From Amyloporia xantha (lineage: Eukaryota; Basidiomycota; Agaricomycetes; Polyporales; Adustoporiaceae), in contig JAYKKR010000003.1 in the NCBI GenBank assembly GCA_036971615.1, positions 2,232,001 through 2,296,000 of the forward strand: DNA of 64,000 nt, in the 5' to 3' direction. This document shows positions 1 to 10,640 of this stretch, piece by piece. Under the pieces are notes generated by a model. It did not search any database, had not been told where the DNA came from, and saw only the letters and a list, made by a program, of their open reading frames with translations. The position numbers and the translations under genes are program-made. Numbering within the stretch: the first letter of the stretch is position 1; each line of letters begins with the position of its first letter.

Positions 1-338
1 CAGAAAGTATGTCACAGTCTCCACTCCAGATCCATACTTCAGCAAGGTGCGGCTCTCGACATCTGAAGGCAAGACGGCGTCCCAACGCGGACAATAACTG
101 CGTACGTCAGTCATTAGGATGAAAACTAAATTTGCGATATTCCTGTAGCACGCCTCCAGAGTCGAGCTTACAATACAAACGTCAAGAACAACATATAGCA
201 TCATGCAATACAGCGTATCCTTAACGTGTTCGCCGCGCTAGTATCCTGCATCCTCTCTGTCTGTGCAGTTACCTAGTACTGCCTAGCATTCCAGTATTTC
301 AACTTGCCGCATTCGCCAACCATGGAAGACATCTCAGC
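1..338. other. Non-coding left edge of flank block A
   Basis: No gene seen. The stretch is nearly identical to 43,097-43,434, so it belongs to a duplicated block (A) that lies 3' of GH105 copies 1 and 4. Because the window begins inside the homology, the true left boundary of the duplication cannot be set here. It presumably carries the 3' UTR or terminator of the minus-strand gene at 339-758. Confidence 0.6.
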
Positions 339-758
339 CTACCTCATAAAAACCGCCTGCATCGCTTCGTCGTGTTCTTCGGGGGACATCACGGTCACCT
401 TCACTTTCTGGCCCTGCGGGATCCCCCTATTCAGATACCCAGGGAGGGTCGATGCGTCCTTTCCGTTCGCGCCCGCCAGGCTCTGCGCGTTGAACCGCTG
501 CTCCAGCAGGAGCCTCTTCACGTTTGCCTCCCAGTCAGGACCGAAGAGCAGGCGCAGGTTGTCGGGGGTGTCGAAGCCGAGGACGACGAGGCGGAAGAGG
601 TACAGCACGAGGCCGCGGCCCGCGCCGAGGGGGTCGCCATCGAGAGGCAGTCCGGCGCGGGCGACGAGGGCTTGCGCGGCAGTGTCGTTGGGAGCCTCCA
701 GGGCGAGGTAGCGGATGGATGAATCGAGCACGGGGGCCTGGTAGTTGATACCGGACAT
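339..758 (-). CDS. Hypothetical protein, 139 aa, single exon (copy 1)
   Basis: I do not recognise the family. The frame is open from ATG at 758 to TGA at 339. The protein is soluble-looking, with no signal peptide or membrane segment, an Ala/Leu-rich middle and a basic patch around residues 80-90 (WEANVKRLLLEQR). A second copy at 43,435-43,854 has the same length and differs at only three residues (G3R, A8V, V32A). Conservation of an uninterrupted frame in two diverged copies supports real coding. It lies 3' of GH105 on the same strand, about 440 bp away. Additional short upstream exons cannot be excluded. Confidence 0.6.
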   Translation of the reverse strand: MSGINYQAPVLDSSIRYLALEAPNDTAAQALVARAGLPLDGDPLGAGRGLVLYLFRLVVLGFDTPDNLRLLFGPDWEANVKRLLLEQRFNAQSLAGANGKDASTLPGYLNRGIPQGQKVKVTVMSPEEHDEAMQAVFMR

Positions 759-1201
759 GTCTGAATATGACTTCTTTCTCTGTGAGAAGAGCGCGCGTTA
801 GACACAGTCGGCATAAAAACATGTTTTCCGCGAACTGTGATGTGTTCCGTGTCCAACTGTGAATACACGCTGCGTACGAGAGGCGAGAAGAACAAAGGTG
901 GGATGAAGATGGACTGCGCGAATAAATAGGAGTCGGCGGTCACGATCACGTGCGTCGCGTCTAGTCCATATCGGACGCGTCGGGACTCGGGACACTTCTC
1001 CAGTTCGAGCCTAGAGTCAATAGGGATGACGACAACGATACTGCGCTGATAACACAGACAAGACACAGGGGTATCATATGTACAATTCTCTTCCACACTT
1101 GAGAGTACGTAGATAGCGATGTGTCGTGAAGCTGAAAGTATGTATCCAAAAAGTGGGTATAGTATAGTATATCTCTCGTCCGCACCGCCCATTTTTCTCG
1201 C
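759..1201. other. Intergenic, hypothetical gene to GH105 copy 1
   Basis: No gene seen. It should contain the promoter of the minus-strand hypothetical gene and the 3' UTR of GH105 copy 1. The same arrangement is present at 43,855-44,303. Confidence 0.5.
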
Positions 1202-2797
1202 CTAGAATCCAAAATCCCACCCCACGCTCACCCCAACGGCCACCACCAGCGCCCACACCCACACCCCACTCACGCTGCGTACGCTCAGGGCACCATTCGC
1301 GCCTGGGGCGCCCGCATCCACCCAGTCCCGCCACGCCGCGTACATCTCCACGACGAACGCCTGCCCCTCGGGCGACGACCCGCCTTGGACGGACCAGTTT
1401 AGCGGGTCCACAACGGGCGTGAGCCACATCGCGGGCGAGAAGTGCGACAGGCCCGCACCCGCTGACGGCGCCGGGGGCGCCGGTGCGTAGGACGAGTGGC
1501 CCGAGGCGGACGCGGGGGCCGTGGCGGACGGGCTCACGCTGGAGGTCGGCGAGGACACGTTGTAGGGTGTTGAGGATGCGGATGAATTGAACAGCGTCGA
1601 CGAGCTCGTGGCTGCGGTGGCGCTGCTGCTACTACCGCTCGTGAACGTCGCCGTGCTCGCGGGCCCCGCACCGTTGCCTGACCCCCAAACACTCGCCTTC
1701 CCGGGCCCGCTCAGCGCCTCGCGGCAGCGCTCCGCGAGCGGGAGGTGCGTGTGCACGTCCGCGAGCAGCGCGAGGCGGTACACCGTCGACGCCAGCAGCG
1801 CCGTGCTCGACGCGTCCAGGAACGTCGACGTCTCGTTCGCGTAGTTGTGGAACAGCGACACGTTCGTTTGCTAGCGCGCAATCGCGGCAGGGTGCATCGC
1901 GTCAGTTACCGTCTGCGGAACGGACAACGCGGATGCGGGGACGCACCAGATGCGCGTACATGCCGTCGTGGATCTCGCCCACCCAGCTCGCGAGGTCGCT
2001 CATCTCGCTCTTCATCGAGCTTGCCCACGGCGAGTGCTGCATCGTCGCCAGCACACGGAGCATGCCCGCTGCGGCCCAACCATTGCCTGTCGACCAGAAG
2101 CCCGGGTCCTGTCCCGACCCGAGCAGGATGTGCTGCCAGAGGCCTGCGTGGCTGTTGTACAGGTACGACCGATAGAGCTTGATCTGAGAGTGGAAGTCAG
2201 CGCTGCTGCAAGGTAGCCGAGACGAGACGGGACACACCTGCGTATATGCCTCCGTGAGGAGCGTCTGGTTCCCCGTCAGAACCGCGTGAGTACGCAAGGA
2301 ACGGCGGTACCATGTACACGCTGTCCGCCCTGGGCACGCACACGATCGTCAGCGGCAAGAGCGTCACGGACAGGAACACGACTCACCAAAGCTGCACCTG
2401 CTCGATCCGATGGCTGATCGCGCCGTCCGCAGTGCGCGGGACGACCGTGAGTGTGTACTGCAGCTGCTCCGTCGCCGCACGCGCATACGTCACCGCGCCG
2501 TCCACGCCCGCGAACGGCTCCGGTGCGCCCGTCCAATTCGCGAGCAGCACCGCCTGGCCGATCGACGCGGGGTCCCCCGCTGCGCCGCCCGAGACGTTGA
2601 CGATCGGCTGCGGGACGGACACGTTCGAGCGCGTGCGCAGGACGTCGTACGCGATCTGCAGGACGGGGGCGAGGGCGGACGCGTTGTAGGGCGCGGTGTA
2701 GGGCGGGGCTGGCGGTGGGAGGGACGCGTTGAAGAAGACAGCAAAGGACGGCGCGTCGGACTCGGTCAGCGCCTCGCCCTCGGTGCCGAGTTCCCAG

Positions 2798-4285
2798 CTA
2801 CGGGGAGGGATGGGTGAGTACTACAGAAGTAGGGAGCGGGAGACAGGACGACATGAATTTAAAATAGAATGTACATCCTGGTGTTGGCTCCCATCGGCTA
2901 GCGAGCTCATAAAGCTGGGAGCGCGCCAACACTCGTGCCTACTGCTCAGCTGTCTGCATATGCTGCCACTGTCAGGGGACGTATGATAACCAACGATGTC
3001 AGATCTCAACACCAAGTCTGCGTGCACACAGACATATCAGACCCATAGTCCTCATATGTGCACGGCGCGCTAAAACGGGTGAATCAACGCGACCCAGCGT
3101 CTGAGTTTCAGAACTCATAAAACGCGCCGAGGGCATGACACGGGTTTGTGACGCCCGGGTCAACCTGTGACCCGACCTGTGAATTACCTGTACGAATCAC
3201 AGGTGGCCCGTACATGTTACCTGGGTCGGGTACGGGTATGGCTACCCTTGGAACGGGCAAAACCTAGGTTGACCTGTGATGGGTTTCGGAGACCAAGTTT
3301 GAGAGACGTCATGCCAATTCTGGCAGGGTGGACGTGCCAGGTGTCTCCGATGTCCATATATATCAGACTGCTCTCCACGTTTCACAAGAAAGCGAACTTT
3401 TCATGGAGATGCATGGACTTAGCTACGAGTGCCGCTTGTCTCCAGGAGTGACCAAGAATCACGGCGAGACCACCGGAATGTCCGTACGAGCGATCCGAAG
3501 CTGTGGGGGATTGAGGGGAGAGCATTTGAAGACTTCCGGTGTCTTCAACACCTGGTTCTTCTCGGTCCCTTCCTCCCCCATTTGCCTGCGGGTAGTCCGC
3601 AGATATCTGCAATATACCTGCAGGTAGACCCGGATGTAGCTGCACGGGTACGGGTCGGGTACGGTCACAAGTCCCAACCCTCAATTACCTGCAGGTATTA
3701 CCCACAAGCAACCCGGGTTAACCCGTGTCACATCTACGTTACGCGCCTGGCCTGACAAATAGGCATAACACTCCCGTCGGGTGAAAGGTCGAGACAGAAG
3801 GAAAGTGATACTAGAATCATGGGTTCGAGTAGGTCGCTCACAACAGAGCCGCCCGGTGGGCTGTGGCCAGCTAGTCCTAGCCTGATGTATACTGCAAACT
3901 CGCGCGCGGTATGCCCTGATGACATGCCACCATAGCAGCTACCATTCGCGCGGTCCATGCGTGCGACTACCCCCCCTGCGTCCAAGTCAATAGCATCGCG
4001 TTATAGAAGTATGCCATCTGAGGCATAACGCTACAATCCCGAATTGAGACTCAACCACTCGCGATATCTCTGGCGGCATCCGCAAGCGATGCGCGGAGGC
4101 AGCCAGGATAGGATACCAAGTGGCGGTATACAGGATGAATGAGAGATCTGGGCTTTGAGGCTGCGAAGGACTTGGTATTGCTAGCTTCGAGAGATTCAAC
4201 CATGTTTAGAGCACGAACATGGAATAACACCTTCCCGAGCTCGATCGAGAGACTGAGGGAGGAAAACGACGCGGAGGGAACTCAC
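2798..4285 (-). other. Unusually long intron 1 (1488 nt) of GH105 copy 1
   Basis: The donor GTGAGT begins at 4285 and the acceptor TAG ends at 2798. All other introns of this gene are about 50-80 nt. The extra sequence includes the terminal-inverted-repeat element at 3136-3730. The remainder (2815-3135 and 3731-4280) has no recognised gene. The same long intron is present in copies 2, 3 and 4. Confidence 0.7.
3136..3730. mobile_element. Putative non-autonomous DNA transposon in GH105 intron 1 (copy 1)
   Basis: The 595-bp segment begins TGACACGGGTT and ends AACCCGTGTCA, an 11-bp perfect terminal inverted repeat. Its subterminal zones are full of opposed CGGGT/ACCCG and ACCTGCAGGTA words, as in fungal hAT-like non-autonomous elements. 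It has no coding capacity. I find no clean target-site duplication immediately outside the repeat; a 7-bp word ACGCGCC occurs on both sides (3122 and 3741) but is offset by several bases. The superfamily is therefore unassigned. Confidence 0.5.
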
Positions 4286-4437
4286 GTCTGTTGCGCGCCG
4301 AGCCAAAGTTCATCCTTGACGGCGTCGAGCTGGGCGGTTGACAAATTTTGGGCGCGTGCGGAGAGGGCGGCTGAGAGGAAGATAAGGTGGGCGAGGAGGG
4401 CACCCAGGAGCGATCGGGCACAGCGAGAGGGGAGCAT

Positions 4438-4860
4438 AGAAGGGAGCGTGATAAAGAGGGATGGAGACAGAGGTGGACGTGTCGGACGGCGGGGACGGGC
4501 AGAAGACTTGCATGGCTGCTGCTTGGCATCGACACGTCCCGTCAAACACTCCAACAGCTGCCATCGCGTCGCTCCTAGAGCGGGCGGGCGTCTTAGATCC
4601 CACGCTAGGCCGCATCGGGAAGACGTCACGTCTGACTTCAGAGCGTGTTCGATCGCCCTCCCTCTGCTGCCCCTGCCTCTCTCCTCCAGTCGGCGTCTGC
4701 TCTGCTCTTCTCTCCTGCGCTGGCCTGTGTTCCCCGCGCCGTACCTGTCCCGGCCGCCACTCGATCGCTCTCTCCGGATCCCCGGCCGTCGACCTGAAAG
4801 CCCGTGCTACCCTGCACACCTGCAACGACAGAAATATATTTTCAAGTCCCGTGAGTGCGC
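4438..4860. promoter_or_regulatory. Upstream region of GH105 copy 1, flank type P
   Basis: The region contains the 5' UTR and promoter of the minus-strand GH105 gene. It matches copies 3-5 up to the word ending near 4642 and then diverges. Copies 1 and 2 share this P sequence, whereas copies 3, 4 and 5 carry flank D. An AT-rich word (aaatatattttc) at about 4827 is a weak TATA candidate, rather far from the start codon. Long plus-strand open frames here (for example 4139-5419) have biased composition and I read them as non-coding. Confidence 0.4.
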
Positions 4861-4880
4861 TGTCCGTCAAGAAATCGAAA

Positions 4881-4995
4881 GTTGCCGTTCCCCCTTGTTC
4901 CTCTTCCCCATGCATCCACTCCCCTTCCCCGTGGACCCGCTCCCTTCATTCCCCTTCCCCGCACATCCGTTCCCTTCCACGTTGTTTCCCTTCCA
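4881..4995 (+). repeat. Polypyrimidine tract (TTCCCC-rich)
   Basis: This low-complexity C/T tract with irregular TTCCCC repeats marks the start of spacer S. Paralogous tracts lie at about 14,775-14,890, 49,455-49,577 and 59,394-59,516. The last two are rearranged relative to the first two, as expected for slippage-prone DNA. All sit just 3' of the P or D flank junction. Confidence 0.6.
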
Positions 4996-7900
4996 AGAAA
5001 CTGCCCTCTCGTTCATCACCGTCCTCTGCGCGCACTTCAAACGCAGCCCGCCCATCCCATACTCTCACCGTGTGCGAGCGTCAACGCCCCAGCCATCTCA
5101 AAGTGCGCGATTTCGCACCGCGTCGATCCAAATCTCTTCAACCTCCTGTGTCAGCTCTCATCAGTACAATGAAGCACCGAATGGAGCGCCCGAAGCTGCC
5201 TGCCCCTCGTGTGGAGAGTCTCGTCCACCGAACATCGCAATGGGCTGTGTGGCAATCCTGCGCGCGGCCTTCCATTGTGACGGCTTATACAGATCGAGTC
5301 GGCCTCCCGCCCGCCGTCCGCTCCCTGCCGTAACCGTGATCCCGAGCTGCGAAATTCGTCCACCTGAATGGACGGCGCGAGCATTTCGCAGGGGGCTGGC
5401 GACGGAGAGACCTCTGTGATGCGGAATTCCACCAGTCAGCTCACTCAGGGTATCAGACAGAAGCAACATACCTCGAATCATTTTTCCGACCGACATCGTG
5501 CAAGCCCCGGCCCAGGGCCCACATCCTACGCCATACGCGCTCAGTACTCGTAAAAATCGAATGTGATGCCTTTCAACATTCTCCATGTTCACGTGCCTAT
5601 TCCGCGCCGTCCACTATACATGTAGTCCGTTGCGATGCATGCCCTGTAGACAGAACCCATGCACTGACGAAAAAAAGAATGGTCAGTTCCCAAGTGAGAG
5701 TACATGGATCAAGGCACCTGCCTCGCTCATGCAACACCATGCTTCCCGTCCGGACGCAGATCCGAGTATCGGTCATCGGTCCACTTCATTGATTCCTATG
5801 TGAGGTCGGTGAACCCGTCGGACAGTCTTTGCTGACTGCGCTACCGAGCCTGGGATCGTGGTACAGGCTGTACGTCCACTGTCCTGTACTTGCGGTCCGA
5901 GACCGTAGGGCCGATCGTCCACATCGTCGAAATGCGGGGAGCACGCCTGTCGTTCTCCTGAACAATGGACTGTCTCGCATGCTGTCCAGCTCGATCGAGA
6001 CTGTCCAGTCGCTGAATGGTGGACTCTGACGATGTGCGCAGTCTCATATGCATGATGTAAACACCACGAGGTCATCCTACGCTCCGAGTCAGCTCAGAGT
6101 CGGAGCAAATGAACATCAATAAAGACATACCTCCCTGCCTATCCAGGTCTGTGTGCGTCCATTCGATGAGCCACATGAATCTAAATTGGAAGTGAGTCCG
6201 GAAATCCTCAAGGAAACTCAAAAACACAGTACCTGCAACTTTGATCTCTGCCGTTCACAGTGACTGACTGAAACTCTCATGAGACTAAACAATCTGCATA
6301 CCCGTGACTGACAGGCCGAGGAGACTGGTCAAGCTAGGGTGGCGTCCGGTACAGCACTGCCCATAAGTTGGATGCCATGTCCGAGTTGCACCATCTACGA
6401 ATCGTCCGGTGTGAGTCGTTCGGGGACGGTGCTTTGCTCAGAAACTGTCCATTCTGCTTGATCGTCCATTAGGTCACGGCATGCCAGCGAAGGACTCGGA
6501 AGCTGCTCGCGCCCGGCTTCTGATGCATATTGGGAGAACTGGCGTAGGTGCTGTCTATGAATAGAGTCGAGACTGAGACACGCGCGACGCGTCCACCGTC
6601 CAATCAGAACACGATCACGTGTAACCAAGCCTCTGCTTACCTTGAGACTGGCTGGCTTCTCGCAGCGCATCCGTGCACATTTTGATCCTCACTGATTTAT
6701 CACCTCAAGCTACAACAAGAGGCTATGGTCAGCTCAAGTTGCAAGAGGGGCATGACAGTCACTTACTAAATCTTGCTATCCCTGCATCGGAGTACCATGC
6801 ATAGATCCTAGTACTAAGGAAGAAGCAACAAAAATAATACTACAGTGTACGAGCATAATGGCGGACAGCAGGATAGGGGGGCACGGGCTGGATATCGTGT
6901 TGCAGGTAAGTGGTCTTATGTATATCAAATCGGCGGAGAGAGAGCTCAGATCTTTTCACCTGTCTGATGCTCGGCGGCCCAGGCCTACGGGCTAGCCACC
7001 GCTATGTACAAAGCATCCAGTGAGCCGACGGTAACCACTGATGAAACTAGATTTTTGAATTTACTGTGTGAATTTTGCAACCGCCGACAAGCCATCAACC
7101 AATTCCCAGGCTGCATTTACGTTGATCTCAGCTTGGCATCCAGCACTTTTTTGCTGAAATTGATGTTTCACCTCATAATAGCAAATTCATAATCAACACG
7201 AGTTTCTGTTGCACTTGAGATTTCACATTGATCGGAAATTCCGCTGATAAGATTCTTGAAGGTTATCGGGAGTCAGGAGCATGCTGCGTGCATTGTGCAA
7301 CAGTATTGTTCCGTTGCACACAGCCATATTAGAATTTTGTTGTTGTATTTGGCACTGATATGCGCAAGTCACTGCTAATGTACACTGTGGACCGGGCAAA
7401 GTGTACTGAGCAAAGCCAAGATCTCCGAGTCATACTACATAGTCGACTGAGCTATCGGCTGCCGGGCATGTCCAAATTCCACTGAGCAATGCAAGTGGTA
7501 TTGACAGTCAGGTTGTAGACAGGAGCAGGATGCCAGAAGGAACATGCTGCTGAGGCAGTAGTCGCAGTGAGAGTATTGAAGAACAATATTCATGAACTCG
7601 GAGGAGTAGGCCAAGTTTGCGCGAGCCTGAGAGCGATCAGCATGATCTTGATCGGATACCTATCCTGACTTCAGCCACAGCAGACTCGGAAGGCCTCCGA
7701 GCTCGTCTGCTTTCTCCTCTGAGCACGGTGCTTCTTCGCAATGTGTGCAGCAATATGTCGATAATATGTTCTTGTACTGATTCATCTCGGCTGTGAACTA
7801 CTGCCCATCCAGCCTGAGGTGATTGTGACCGGCGATTCATTTCTCTTTACTCGAAGTTGCGCCGACTCGGACATGCACATCTCAAAGCCCGGACCAATCA

Positions 7901-10640
7901 CTAAGTGTTTGATCATGCCCTGCCTTAGATCGTCTTAGATCTCGCTTTCACCTGCGTTCTTCCTGGGTTTGCTCATCGCAACATTTGGAAGAAGCGAAGG
8001 ATATTTCTGTCTTGATGCGAGATATTTCACATAGGCAGCGTTCGGCATCTTTTGCCAGAGTCTCGCGGACCAATGAAGGCGCATGAAAACCCTCCGAAGC
8101 CCGGGCCGTTTCGTGCGTTAGGTATGCTCGGAGATGTACGAGGGGAGTGCACATAAATATCTATACAAAGTGTATGTATTCCGTCGCAAACTCTATCGTT
8201 TGCCATTACATTGATTGGCTTTGATACTGCTACAGACTTTGAATACCACAGTAGACGACTTAGTAATATACGATTCAAATTGACGAATACGCATCAGTAA
8301 TTGAACACAGTGTTGTAGTGAGGATTCGCAGTCTCTGAACTTGCGAGGAATGCAGCACTGAGAGAAGAACGCGCAAGAGAAGCACTATGCTTAGTCCATC
8401 TGCTTCGTTGTCAGCGCTCGATCGTCATACCGCGTCGATGGCTCTTCCGTGTTTCGATCGTTGGTACGTACTCCTCCGAATCTCCAGGCTTCCGATAGCC
8501 GCTGTCTGTCCTCTCGGACGTACGGGTCGTTCTCCGTTCCGATGGGAATGGCTGGCTCGGGCTTCAGTTTGGAAGGTTCTTATGAACTCGGTAGTCCGTC
8601 CTGTCAGTGGTGACGGCAGCAGAAGCTTTCAAGTCCGTCACAGGTAGGCAGGTACGTTCGTTCACATGCTTGAACGAGGTTGTTTCTCATTTCTGTCCGG
8701 TAGCTCATTCATACAGTGGGCTGCTGTCTGTATCCCATCTTATTTTGCTGACCAGACCATGAGGACGACACCAATCGTCTCCGTAGCTTGCAAGCTGTCG
8801 GACAACCTTGAAAGCAAATGTTCGGCGGACCGCGGACACGCATATTTCGCGTAAGGATTCTTGGCATGTGCTGGCGAGTGCTGGGCAGGCGTTGCGTAAG
8901 GCGGCGTATCGCTTGGATGCTACCATTACGACGCCCGCCCCCGTCGTAAGAATGTTCGCCCGTTTACGAACTTAGTGCATCAAATACCGTACATGTTGGC
9001 AGCGCGGTATGCCGTCCACTGATCTAATTACGCAGGTTGTGGGCCGGACAGATTGGGCGACGACATGCGCGCGGCCCTCCCATTGGAGTCGGAACTTGAA
9101 GTAGAGGAGCACGGAACGGGGAAACACGTTCACCGTATCCGAAATGGTAAGCTCTACACCTCCGGTTCGGTCTTGCAAATGCTGACCAGCGCTGCTCCCC
9201 TATGGAACGTAGGACCTGCACCGCTGCATTCCTATGTGCTCTGTGTGCAGCGCGAGAATGAGCATATTCCGTTATGCTGTCCTCCTGACTGTCCTCCTTC
9301 CCAGAAGACGGTTGACAATGCCACTCTCCCATGCAACGAACAGCTTCGCAATATGATCGATCACGCGTGCGAATACGCGCGCGGGCGTTTCACGGCGGAC
9401 TTCGCCTTCTTCTGACACAGAGGCGACGTCCAAACACTTGGCGTTGAATTCAAGACTGAAGCGGTTGCTGGGTACGTACGACGGTAGGACTACGACACAT
9501 GGATTCCGGTGCAGACAGGGAGGCCGAAGTGGGGAATGGGGAGGGTATGGCGTGAGAAGGAGAGATTGGAGGAGGATATAAGCTGGGGGAGCTGTTGAGT
9601 GACGGTCAGTATCATGTCCTTCCTCCTTTCTCTCTTACCACCCCTCCCCTTTCTGCCCCTCGACGGAGCATCTCCACTCTCCGTCTCTTTTCCATCCACA
9701 TTCCTTGTTCGCCGCCCCTTCCATTGCACTTCCGTCTCTTGGGAGCACGTCAGTCGACGGTCACGGTTCGTCATTGTTTTGTTCTCATTGTGCTGACATA
9801 GTGGTTTAGCTGGCTGTTCATGCCTGCACGACGGACGCCGAACGTGCAATGCACGCTGACGACGCGTCGGTCAGGCATCACGTTCGATTCCTTCCAACAT
9901 CTTCTAACACCTCGAACGCCGCAACGACACCGGACGATCCTCACAGCACCGGTACGCAATCACGAGCATTGGCTATCTGCGTGATGCGCCGATCGAAGTT
10001 AGCCGTCCTGGGTGGTGCGTAGCCCCTTGTCGGGATCTGGCAGAACTCGCCTAAATCTGATGCCCTTAGCTAGTGATTATACCCAATCCGTACAGACTTG
10101 CACATCCCCGCGTGGCGCGACGGACGTTATAAGCCTGCTGAGCGAATGTATGTATAAACTCGAATATCTGCTGTGAGCTTGTTGATGCTGACCAATGAAG
10201 CTGGAGTCTATCTACATGTAAACCGAATATGCCCGCATCTGCATGCAACGGCGTTGGCACGGATCGGCGCGTACGGTATATGTGTTTATTCGAAATCTCA
10301 TATGTTCGAATGACTAATGGGTGTCCTTTGTTCCAGAATGGAAACCATACCTCTCGAAGTCAATCCGTGCGGAATGTAGCCTGAGACGCTGTGTTGGCTG
10401 CGCATCGTCTGCGCCCGTGAATAAAACGATTGCCGTGACGAGTCGGGCGCACTGGTTCGGATGAGATTGAAGAAAGAATGATGGACGGCGATTGCAGGTG
10501 GCAGAAGCTAGCATCACTCCAGCACGTCGAGCGAAGGCGGTTCGCCTCGCCTGAGTACGAACGGCGCGTGTAAGCTCGAATTCGGCTTACATTTTGAATA
10601 CTCGTGGCTGATCATGTTGAACAGATATATTCCGACTGGT
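4996..10640. other. Spacer S1: no recognisable gene
   Basis: About 5.6 kb with only short open frames, none of which I can assign. It recurs at about 14,890-20,540, 49,578-55,385 and 59,517 to the window end. I see no reverse transcriptase, transposase or integrase motifs and no long terminal repeats. Two places look slightly gene-like: an open 3' exon at 9187-9415, and a TATA-type word (gaggatataagc) near 9570 about 40 bp before an ATG at 9614 that opens a hydrophobic, Leu/Pro-rich peptide. Both are weak. The spacer is nevertheless preserved over its whole length in every unit. Confidence 0.5.
9187..9415 (+). CDS. Possible 3' exon of an unidentified gene in spacer S1
   Basis: I do not recognise it. 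The open stretch reads through words such as RENEHIPLCCPPDCPP and ends CEYARGRFTADFAFF before TGA. In copies at 19,078-19,307 and 53,935-54,164 it stays open and nearly unchanged (H to D and D to N near the end), and the upstream side offers a possible intron with a GTAAGC donor near 9150. No convincing 5' exons join to it without stops, so it may be a gene remnant carried along by the duplication. Confidence 0.2.

Larger units (their letters stand above)
1..1745. repeat. Flank block A, first copy (pairs with 43,097-44,847)
   Basis: A long direct repeat of 43,097-44,847, differing by scattered substitutions and a few short indels. It holds a 139-aa hypothetical gene and the complete 3' end of GH105. 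Blocks of this type flank GH105 copies 1 and 4, whereas copies 2, 3 and 5 carry a different flank (X). The A/X junction falls inside the last GH105 exon, at the words around 1746, 11642, 21532, 44848 and 56388. Confidence 0.85.
1202..4437 (-). pseudogene. GH105-like six-hairpin glycosidase, copy 1 (one frameshift)
   Basis: The gene encodes a secreted glycoside hydrolase resembling family GH105, which removes the terminal unsaturated uronic acid from pectin-lyase products. Model: exons 4437-4286, 2797-2387, 2329-2238, 2183-1947 and 1870-1202, with consensus splice sites; about 519 codons if the frame were whole. Exon 1 encodes a signal peptide (MLPSRCARSLLGALLAHLIF, cleavage near ARA-Q). Family signs are ADSVYMVPPFLAYYAV, with the probable catalytic Asp, then GLWQHILLGSGQDPGF and STGNGWAAAGM. 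The C-terminus has a Ser/Thr/Ala-rich linker and a hydrophobic tail (VWVWALVVAVGVSVGW) that looks like a GPI signal or membrane anchor. An extra G at about 2288 breaks the frame in exon 3. The family call is from motifs recognised by eye; related six-hairpin families (GH88, GH76-like) are possible. Confidence 0.72.

Noticed and set aside
3780..3860. A GGTTCGAGT word resembling a tRNA T-loop near 3831
   Set aside because: No A-box, acceptor stem or anticodon arm can be folded around it on either strand.
4139..5419. Longest plus-strand open frame (426 codons), repeated at 14,033-15,313, with truncated versions at 23,922 and 47,238
   Set aside because: It runs antisense through GH105 exon 1 and the promoter, with Arg/Ser/Pro-biased composition and no domain. 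It ends differently wherever the P and D flanks diverge. It reflects GC-rich sequence, not a gene.
4996..10640. Spacer S as an LTR retrotransposon or Helitron
   Set aside because: No reverse transcriptase, integrase or helicase motifs, no long terminal repeats and no clear terminal hairpin were seen; its repetition is explained by tandem duplication of the whole unit.
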